Assembly (NCBI GenBank): GCA_902493275.1
Contig: CABUOQ010000024.1
Location: 1 to 31,698 of the forward strand
Direction: 5' to 3'
DNA length: 31,698 nucleotides
Source: an uncultured Bacillota bacterium
GTDB lineage: Bacteria; Bacillota_I; Bacilli_A; RFN20; CAG-449
Part shown: positions 25,884 to 31,698 of the stretch, one piece after another
How the letters are laid out: the number at the start of each line of letters is the position of its first letter
Numbering within the stretch: position 1 is the stretch's first letter
The notes under the pieces: generated by a model
Told to the model about the DNA's origin: nothing
Databases searched by the model: none
Seen by the model: only the letters and a program-made list of their open reading frames with translations
Translations under genes and position numbers: made by a program

Positions 25884-26540
25884 TTATTCTATTGCTTTAT
25901 TAAATCTTTGCTTCATTAAGTCTAGATCGTATCTTAGAAAATATTTTTCTAATAAGGGATAAAACTTAATAAAATTATTTTTATCATAAAAGACTATATC
26001 GCATCCTCTATCGTCGTATACTGTAAAAATACAATTATTAACAAATGAAACCAAATGAATGGTGGGATTTTCTTGATTATCAATTTGCTTGTTTAAGGCC
26101 TCTATGGCATTAAAATTTTCATTTGGATAACAACAAATTCTATTTATTCGGCAAATATCTTCATCTTCGCTATCATCATTGCTTATAGGAAGACATTTAA
26201 CAATTTTATGTGCATAATTTTTTTGGTATTCCAAGCAAAATTTAAGCTTTTTTCGCTCGAACGATATAATTTGATTTATATGAGTACAAACTTTGTCACT
26301 AGTATCATAATCATAATCATATATATAGTTATTGAAAAATATCATATCTACACCTTTTTTAAAAAGTATATCAAAAATATTTTTCATTCTACATTTTGCG
26401 TTATCCATATATTCTTCATTACTATCACCAATACCAAGTTCGCATCGCAAAGCAAATTCGTTATTATAGAAATATGGTGGTTCATAAATAAAGTGTCGAT
26501 CTAAAATTTTACTTTCTATATTAAATGAATCTTTTTTCAT
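25884..26540 (-). CDS. DUF3885-like protein
   Basis: A 218-residue soluble, acidic protein. The C-terminal part FTVYDDRGCDIVFYDKNNFIKFYPLLEKYF resembles the DUF3885 ending (YDDRGCDV followed by a helix with L-Y-x-K-Y-x-D/W), a family of unknown function often found as single accessory genes. The N-terminal part has no recognised motif. The ATG is preceded by AAGGAGAAAAAT, a good ribosome binding site. It stands between the LysR gene and a divergent unknown gene, in the accessory right part of the window. Confidence 0.6.
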   Translation of the reverse strand: MKKDSFNIESKILDRHFIYEPPYFYNNEFALRCELGIGDSNEEYMDNAKCRMKNIFDILFKKGVDMIFFNNYIYDYDYDTSDKVCTHINQIISFERKKLKFCLEYQKNYAHKIVKCLPISNDDSEDEDICRINRICCYPNENFNAIEALNKQIDNQENPTIHLVSFVNNCIFTVYDDRGCDIVFYDKNNFIKFYPLLEKYFLRYDLDLMKQRFNKAIE

Positions 26541-26722
26541 ATTTTTCTCCTTAATTATAGTTTAACACATCTATTAAATTAAGAACAAAGGTTGTTAATT
26601 TATAATTATTGATTTTAAAATAAATTTTTGATTAGTATTAATGAGTTCTATAGTGTATACTCAAAGTAATAAATTCATTAAATTAAATATGTTCTTTCTT
26701 ATGGAAAGAGAATGGAGATAAA

Positions 26723-27223
26723 ATGGAAAATTTAAAGGTTGTTGGATGGACTGATTTTGAAAGTGATTACCGTACTAGAACGCTTAACGTTCAAGATTTA
26801 AGTAATGTAATTGAAATTATTAAAAAAGAAATTATCGATAAAGGGTACAAGTTTTCTGGTGAAGAACATCAAAATTCACCATATGGTGTTCCAGTGCTTT
26901 CAGATGGAACTTGCTTTAGAGCGAGTATGAGATGCTGGGGATATATTATGGCAATGGCATACTCCACTGAAGAGAAAAAATATACTTATATGGATTTTTA
27001 TATGTCATTAGGTTCTAAATGTGTAGAGCCTAAAGATGAGCCTATTGATGTTGAACCAGCAGTATTAGAACAGTATATAGTAGGATGGACAACTCAAGAA
27101 GATAATGAAATATTAATAGAATGCTTAAATAGCGATATGGACTTTATGACTAGTGATAAAGTCTTAAGAAGACTTTTCTCTATGCTTAAAGAAAAAAGAG
27201 AAGCCGAAAATAAAATGAATTAG
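26723..27223 (+). CDS. Hypothetical protein
   Basis: A 166-residue soluble protein that I do not recognise. It has a mixed alpha/beta look, a central region rich in aromatic residues (GTCFRASMRCWGYIMAMAYS, then YTYMDFYMSLG), an acidic stretch with several prolines (EPKDEPIDVEPAV) and a charged C-terminal helix. There is no signal peptide or membrane segment. The ATG follows AATGGAGATAAA, and a small hairpin TCTTTC/GAAAGA lies just upstream of this site. Use of TGG for all its Trp codons is consistent with the host code. Confidence 0.6.
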   Translation: MENLKVVGWTDFESDYRTRTLNVQDLSNVIEIIKKEIIDKGYKFSGEEHQNSPYGVPVLSDGTCFRASMRCWGYIMAMAYSTEEKKYTYMDFYMSLGSKCVEPKDEPIDVEPAVLEQYIVGWTTQEDNEILIECLNSDMDFMTSDKVLRRLFSMLKEKREAENKMN

Positions 27224-27479
27224 AATATTAAAAAGAATATATAAAATTACAAAATATAATACATTTATATTGATTAAAATTAACAACTATTCTAATGGAT
27301 CCACAACAAATCTTATTCGTAATGGCATTATGATAATAGTTTCACATCAATGAAATGGAAGCTAAAAAGAAAATAATTTTACCTAGATGTTTTTTGGTTA
27401 ATTATTTTGTATATTAGATAAATTAATCAATAATAAGAAGGATCTATTTTAAAGCAATGAGTAAATAAAAGTAGTAGAG

Positions 27480-27737
27480 TTATAAACCTAATCTTTGATT
27501 TAAATCGTCATAATCTATATTATCTAAGTTACTTTGTATTTCGTTTAATACTGAATTAATTTTTTCTATATCTGTCGGATTGTTATTTTTATCTTTTTTT
27601 GCAAAACCAGTTAAAAGTGAAATTGAAAAACAAAACTCAATCATTTCATTTTTTGAAGTAATTCTATAATTATTTTTATTTGAATCCTTAATAAATGAAG
27701 AAATTAAATCAATTGCGTCGTTACTTAATTTATACAT
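27480..27737 (-). CDS. Small hypothetical protein
   Basis: An 85-residue, largely helical protein, unrecognised. The first half (YKLSNDAIDLISSFIKD, then NEMIEFCFSISLLTGFAKKD) resembles small accessory proteins that pair two helices with a turn, and the C-terminus is acidic (NEIQSNLDNIDYDDLNQRLG). A GGAAATAATACTA stretch on the minus strand precedes the ATG as a weak ribosome binding site. No partner gene is adjacent on the same strand, so a toxin-antitoxin role is not supported. Confidence 0.5.
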   Translation of the reverse strand: MYKLSNDAIDLISSFIKDSNKNNYRITSKNEMIEFCFSISLLTGFAKKDKNNNPTDIEKINSVLNEIQSNLDNIDYDDLNQRLGL

Positions 27738-27858
27738 TAGTATTATTTCCTTTCATATGAATATGTTAATTTTAATATACCATATTAAATTTTTATTGTA
27801 AATTTATTATAAAAATATTTATGGCTTATTAATTACAATAAGAAATTTTGTTTGAAAA

Positions 27859-27891
27859 AGGTTTGATGCAATCAGTAATTGTATCAAACCT
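27859..27891 (-). terminator. Orphan terminator-like hairpin
   Basis: AGGTTTGATGCAAT (27859-27872) pairs with ATTGTATCAAACCT (27878-27891), one G-U-type mismatch, around a 5-base loop. On the minus strand five Ts follow. No minus-strand gene ends just upstream of it, so its parent transcript is unclear. Confidence 0.5.
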
Positions 27892-27979
27892 ATGCTTTCT
27901 TTATGGAAAGAGTTGCCTATTTCCTTTATCGTGGAGTTGCTAATACATATGATATCGATTGGTAATAGCTAGAATATAT

Positions 27980-28171
27980 ATGAAAATCTATGAATATGTT
28001 AATCATCTTTCTCCTATGTCTAAAAACTTAGAAGAAATAAAAATAATCGATACGAATAAGAAGAAAGTTGATAAACTTGAATCTATATCAAAAGATGAAT
28101 TAATTGATAACTTATTAAAACTAGAATTGATATTGAACAAGCAAAAAATGCTATGCATATTAGGAAAATAA
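27980..28171 (+). CDS. Doubtful small ORF, possible gene remnant
   Basis: A 63-codon frame from the ATG at 27980 with no Shine-Dalgarno sequence. The middle is Lys-rich, and ISKDELIDNLLKLELILNKQ could form an amphipathic or coiled-coil helix of the kind seen in small IS3-type transposase subunits, but the evidence is thin. It follows a 20-codon frame at 27903 and a hairpin, all of which look like decayed DNA. Either a short orphan gene or a remnant; I cannot decide. Confidence 0.25.
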   Translation: MKIYEYVNHLSPMSKNLEEIKIIDTNKKKVDKLESISKDELIDNLLKLELILNKQKMLCILGK

Positions 28172-28290
28172 ATTCATCAATTTATCCGATTTGAATATAA
28201 CATTTTCTATAAATCATATCCTTTTTCTTTACTGGTATATCGGCTTTTAATCGAAAAAAACATAGAATTCTATAAAAAAGGAGATTATAC

Positions 28291-29597
28291 ATGATTGAAA
28301 GGAATATATATTTATCAAAATTAATATCTTCTAAAGAAAATGGATTTCCTAAGATAATTACAGGTATTAGAAGATGCGGAAAATCATATTTATTAAAAGT
28401 AATTTATAAAAATTATCTTTTAAATTCAGGAGTTTTAGAAGAACAAATTATTGTTATAGATTTAGATGAATTGAGAAATGTTAAATACAGAAATCCGTTT
28501 GAATTAGATAAATATATTAGGGAACGTTGTAATAAAAATGTAATGAATTATGTTTTTATAGATGAATTACAACTTGTTACGCCAATCATAAATCCTATTT
28601 ATACTGAAGGGAAATATATTAAAGCCAAGAAAAATGATAAGGACGCTATTACTTTTGTTGAAGTAATCTTAGGACTATCAAGAGAAAAATATATAGATAT
28701 ATATGCAACTGGTTCTAATTCTAAAATGTTTTCAAGTGATATAATTACTGAATTTAGAGATAAAGCAACAAATATTGCTCTTATGCCGTTATCATTTGAA
28801 GAATTTTATAATTATAAGCATAGTTCATCTTCTGATGTTGTATTTGAATACATGAGATATGGAGGTATGCCTCTTGCTGTTTTAAAATCAGCAGAAGAAA
28901 AAAAGGAATATCTTATAAATTTATTTGAAATAACATATTTTAAAGATATATTAGAACATAATAAATTAAGAAAAAGTGAATCATTAGATACTTTATGTAA
29001 TATTCTTAGCGAAGCAACTGGCCAATTATTTAATAGTACAAAAATAGCTAGTATATATAAAAGTGTTACAAAAGATAAAATTGATAAAGATACTGTAAAT
29101 CAATATATTAATTATTTTAAGGACTCATTCATATTAAGGCAAGCAACAAGATTTGACATTAAAGGGAACAATGAAATTGGAGCTTTAAGTAAATATTATT
29201 TTGTTGATAATGGCTTAAGAAACGCAAGACTAAATTTTGCTTATGAAGATGAAGGTCAAATGCTCGAAAGCATGGTATTTAACGAATTAATCTATAATGA
29301 TTATAGTATTAACGTTGGTGTCTTTGAAAAAATGAAAAAGATAAAAATGGAAAAAGTATAAGAAAATGTTATGAGATAGATTTTATTGCAAAAAAAGGAG
29401 CAAAAAAATTTTATATTCAAGTATCTAATGACATCTCTTCTTCTAACACAAAAGCTAGAGAAATTAGACCTTTTGTTGCTTTAAATGACTCTTTTCAAAA
29501 GATTATTGTAGTTAATAAACCTCTTGAAGAAACTATGGATAAGAATGGATTTATTACTATCGGTGTATCTAATTTTTTATTAAAATTTATAAAATAA
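28291..29597 (+). pseudogene. AAA-family ATPase with DUF4143 domain, frameshifted
   Basis: The first frame (28291-29361) encodes a P-loop ATPase: Walker A GIRRCGKS (about 25-32), Walker B YVFIDELQ (Asp91, Glu92) and sensor ATGSNSKM. This type carries a C-terminal DUF4143 domain with a nuclease-like fold. The frame ends early, but another frame continues with RKCYEIDFIAKKGAKKFYIQ and runs to a stop at 29595-29597, matching the missing end of the family. Adding one A to the A6 run at 29327-29332 restores a single 435-codon frame. The start has a good AAGGAGATTATAC. The change may be a true mutation, slippage in the A run, or a sequencing error. A related intact gene lies at 29945-31168 on the other strand. 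Confidence 0.85.
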
Positions 29598-29944
29598 CAA
29601 TTAAGTTTTATCAAATAAAATATAAACAATATTCATGTAAATACATTATATAATGGCTTATAAAAGTACTATTTCTTTTAAATTGTAGATTTATATACCT
29701 TAAATCAATATTATTACGATATATTAATAAAAATTTGAATGCAATATTATTTCCTTGCCGCCAGCTACCTTTCAATATTTCACATGCATAGTATTATTTT
29801 CTGCTTTTGATAGTTTACCTAATGACCTTATGATGTCCTTTCCTTTATTATCAAAGCTATGCAATGAAGATCATTCAAACATAGCATCTATAAATAGTTT
29901 TAATTATGTGATATAAATTTAAAATTATTCTGATTTCATAACAC
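29598..29944. other. Intergenic stretch with a possible decayed coding remnant
   Basis: No intact gene is visible. On the minus strand one frame from about 29900 to 29720 is open for about 60 codons apart from two TGA codons (SSLHSFDNKGKDIIRSLGKL ... NNTMHVKY, stop, KVAGGKEIILHSNFY). This suggests an old coding fragment, but nothing in it is recognisable, and no hairpin terminator was found for either flanking ATPase gene. Confidence 0.3.
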
Positions 29945-31168
29945 TTAGGACAATGTCACATCAACCTTATTTAAAAGCCAATCTTCAATATTTATATGTG
30001 TTATTCCATTTTTAGACATATCATATTCATCTAGACTAAAAACATACTTTGGTGATGGATCTCTAACAGAATCAAATGCCCCAAATTCTCTTTCAATAAC
30101 ATCATCACTTGATAGTAAATATGCTACTTGAATAAAACATTTCTTTCCATCTTTCATAGCTACAAAGTCAATTTCACCTTTATACGTTTTACCAATCTTA
30201 ACATCATATCCTCTATATAATAATTCATTAAATACTAAGTTTTCTATAGCATGAGACACGAATATTTTATTTGAATCATTACAAGCAAGTAAGAATCCAT
30301 TATCTACAACAAATTGTTTTTCAATATGTTTTAGAGTCCTTTTTGTAGATATATCATAACGTTTAACTCTATTTATCAAACAAGCTTGTTCTAATTTCTC
30401 TAAATATCTATAAATATTCTCGCTATAAATTGTGTCTGAATTATTTTGACTATAATATTCAACAATACTTGATGCAGAAAATTCCTTAGAAGCATTATTT
30501 ATAATATATTTAGATATTGTAATAAATGTTTCTTTATTTATCTTAGCTTTAGTATTGCATATATCTTTATCAATAATTCCATAATAAATTGATTTTAAAT
30601 ATTCTTTAATATCTTCTTCTAAATCATAATCCATACGTTGAGGCATTCCACCAAACCTAATAAAGTTTTGTAATGGCTTTTTTGGAAGCTCCAATCCATT
30701 TTCTTCGTAGTATTTAATAAACTCAATATAAGTAAAAGGCATTATTTTAAACTCTTTGCATCTACCTACAAGTAAACTTGCAAGCCTACCTGATAATAGC
30801 TTAGAGTTACTACCAGTAACAAAGATTGATACATTTTTTGTTGCTTTAAGTGAAGCTAATACTTTTTCAAATTGTTTAACTTGTTGTATTTCATCTAAGA
30901 AAATATAATATTTACTATCATCAATAATTTGCCTTAAGATATATTCATTTAATTTATTATAATTTTTAATTCTAGTAAACTTAACATCCTCAAAATTAAT
31001 AGATATAATATGATCTTTTCTTATTCTTTTCTCATTAACCAACTCTTCTTTGATTTGATTTAATAAGACACTTTTACCACATCTTCTAACACCAGTTAAA
31101 ACTTTAATCAAATTAGATTCGTAAAATCTTCTAATATTTTCTAAGTATTGATTTCTTTTAATTAGCAT
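29945..31168 (-). CDS. AAA-family ATPase with DUF4143 domain
   Basis: A 407-residue ATPase of the family found in many gut bacteria and archaea, of unknown cellular role. Walker A is GVRRCGKSV (26-34), Walker B YYIFLDEIQQ (Asp92, Glu93), sensor motif FVTGSNSKLL, followed by the typical GRCKEFKIMPFTYIEFIKYY. A winged-helix part (about 215-270) precedes the DUF4143 end, where GEIDFVAMKDGKKCFIQVAY is the PD-(D/E)XK-like strand pair. The last catalytic Lys is replaced, which is common in this family. A -10-like TATACT and GAGGTAAA on the minus strand precede the ATG. It is a distant paralogue of the frameshifted gene at 28291 and faces it. Confidence 0.88.
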   Translation of the reverse strand: MLIKRNQYLENIRRFYESNLIKVLTGVRRCGKSVLLNQIKEELVNEKRIRKDHIISINFEDVKFTRIKNYNKLNEYILRQIIDDSKYYIFLDEIQQVKQFEKVLASLKATKNVSIFVTGSNSKLLSGRLASLLVGRCKEFKIMPFTYIEFIKYYEENGLELPKKPLQNFIRFGGMPQRMDYDLEEDIKEYLKSIYYGIIDKDICNTKAKINKETFITISKYIINNASKEFSASSIVEYYSQNNSDTIYSENIYRYLEKLEQACLINRVKRYDISTKRTLKHIEKQFVVDNGFLLACNDSNKIFVSHAIENLVFNELLYRGYDVKIGKTYKGEIDFVAMKDGKKCFIQVAYLLSSDDVIEREFGAFDSVRDPSPKYVFSLDEYDMSKNGITHINIEDWLLNKVDVTLS

Positions 31169-31207
31169 GGCCGTTTACCTCACATATAGTATACCATAAA
31201 AATCAAA

Positions 31208-31252
31208 AAAAGTGTTATAATCTTGAAATTATTTTGAAATTATAACACTTTT
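31208..31252. terminator. Strong inverted repeat, likely bidirectional terminator
   Basis: AAAAGTGTTATAAT (31208-31221) and ATTATAACACTTTT (31239-31252) form a perfect 14-bp stem around a 17-base loop, flanked by A and T tracts. It would insulate the DUF4143 ATPase gene from minus-strand transcripts coming from the small ORF or the tRNAs. Confidence 0.75.
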
Positions 31253-31257
31253 AACAT

Positions 31258-31362
31258 CTACTCATCACTATGAATAATTAAACAATGATCATCAAACGTT
31301 TGATTTCCTATTTTTGCACACGAAACCCCAGGCTCGGTATCCCTATAAATAGGTGTAGACAT
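31258..31362 (-). CDS. Small ORF with a very strong ribosome binding site
   Basis: A 34-codon frame (MSTPIYRDTEPGVS ... CLIIHSDE) on the minus strand. It is preceded by GGGGGAGGTCAA, the strongest Shine-Dalgarno-like sequence in the window, and followed six bases later by a 14-bp terminator hairpin. Its base composition is visibly richer in G+C than the neighbours. The same frame is open upstream to a TAA about 17 codons before the ATG (LVNFENNLLDRIGGGQ), so it could instead be the tail of a decayed larger gene. It has two Cys and is acidic. No family is recognised. Confidence 0.4.
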   Translation of the reverse strand: MSTPIYRDTEPGVSCAKIGNQTFDDHCLIIHSDE

Positions 31363-31500
31363 TTGACCTCCCCCTATCCTATCTAGGAGATTATTCTCAA
31401 AATTTACCAATTAATTAGTAATTGATGAGAATGCTTCGTATCGCTTGTTTTGGTTCATTCAACTATCAAATACGGGATTGCAACTCCTTTATTTATGAAT

Positions 31501-31540
31501 AAAAAAAAGCCTTGATTCAGCATTTTTACTGTATCAAAGC
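31501..31540 (-). terminator. Terminator of the tRNA cluster
   Basis: On the minus strand GCTTTGATACAG (31540-31529) pairs with CTGAATCAAGGC (31520-31509), with two imperfect pairs, around an 8-base loop, and is followed by eight Ts. It lies 14 bases past the CCA end of tRNA-Leu. Confidence 0.8.
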
Positions 31541-31554
31541 ACTTTCTTCTTTAA

Positions 31555-31642
31555 TGGTGCCCAGAACCAGAATCGAACTGGCACGACCTTATCAGTCGCA
31601 AGATTTTAAGTCTTGTGCGTCTACCTATTCCGCCATCCGGGC
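31555..31642 (-). tRNA. tRNA-Leu (anticodon TAA)
   Basis: On the minus strand the acceptor GCCCGGA pairs with TCTGGGC (one G-T pair), the anticodon arm is CAAGA-CTTAAAA-TCTTG with anticodon TAA, there is a long variable arm (class II tRNA), the T loop is TTCGATT, and CCA is encoded. It reads UUA codons, which are abundant in this AT-rich genome. Confidence 0.95.
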
Positions 31643-31647
31643 AAAGA

Positions 31648-31698
31648 TGGTGACTCGTATGCGATTCGAACGCATGACCCCTTGATTAAAAGTCAAGT
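31648..31698 (-). tRNA. tRNA-Lys (anticodon TTT), partial at the window edge
   Basis: The minus strand shows the 3' part: anticodon arm CTTGA-CTTTTAA-TCAAG with anticodon TTT, T arm ATGCG-TTCGAAT-CGCAT, acceptor 3' strand ACGAGTC and encoded ACCA. The 5' part lies outside the window. It is five bases upstream of tRNA-Leu and shares its transcript. Confidence 0.93.

Noticed and set aside
27224..27479. Transposase remnant (YSNGS-type stretch near 27290)
   Set aside because: A short plus-strand stretch reading NYSNGSTTNLIRNGIMII recalls the YSNG motif of some transposases, but it is too short and lacks flanking inverted repeats, so no mobile element is called.
27480..27737. Toxin-antitoxin pair in the accessory region
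   Set aside because: The small helical protein has no adjacent same-strand partner and no toxin or antitoxin motif.
1..31698. CRISPR array or cas genes
   Set aside because: No regularly spaced direct repeats and no Cas-like protein were seen on either strand.

Overview
The window is AT-rich, low-GC Gram-positive (Bacillota) DNA using the standard genetic code. Conserved genes encode Trp as TGG, and TGA ends ispF and the yunB-like gene. A bifunctional penicillin-binding protein implies a peptidoglycan wall, so this is not a classical mycoplasma. The block DUF1934-argS-rpoE(delta)-fba and the run yunB-yutH-NifU-like are Bacillus-type arrangements. Overall the content fits an uncultured or gut-type relative of the Erysipelotrichia/Mollicutes side of the Bacilli. 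This placement is inference from gene content, not phylogeny.

Left end (1-8.5 kb): a Sel1-repeat gene broken by one in-frame TGA, a P2-type (Ca2+-like) ATPase that lacks its N-terminal actuator extension, a small helical protein, and a 1266-residue protein of the DUF4011/DUF3320 helicase-nuclease architecture whose helicase and nuclease catalytic motifs all appear lost. Divergent from it lies an RNase III with two C-terminal dsRNA-binding domains.

Middle (8.6-23.4 kb): housekeeping operons. These are feoA-feoB-small Cys-rich protein (ferrous iron import), ychF-ispF-gltX, a convergent PBP1-type gene, DUF1934-argS-rpoE-fba, nrnA-cysQ-like, then the spore-gene homologues yunB and yutH converging on a NifU-like Fe-S scaffold gene. 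Strong intrinsic terminators separate these units.

Right part (23.4-31.7 kb): a LysR regulator upstream of an aldo/keto reductase and an N-truncated flavodoxin, then an accessory stretch of orphan genes. It holds a DUF3885-like protein, three unrecognised small genes, and two DUF4143-type ATPases facing each other, one frameshifted in an A6 run. Decayed intergenic DNA and a 34-codon ORF with a very strong ribosome binding site follow. The window ends in a tRNA-Leu/tRNA-Lys cluster on the minus strand. The mixture of broken genes and orphans beside tRNAs looks like a small, eroding genomic island.

The best candidates for something new are the catalytically dead DUF4011/DUF3320 protein, the double-dsRBD RNase III divergent from it, and the intrinsic terminator that contains the start codon of the yunB-like gene.
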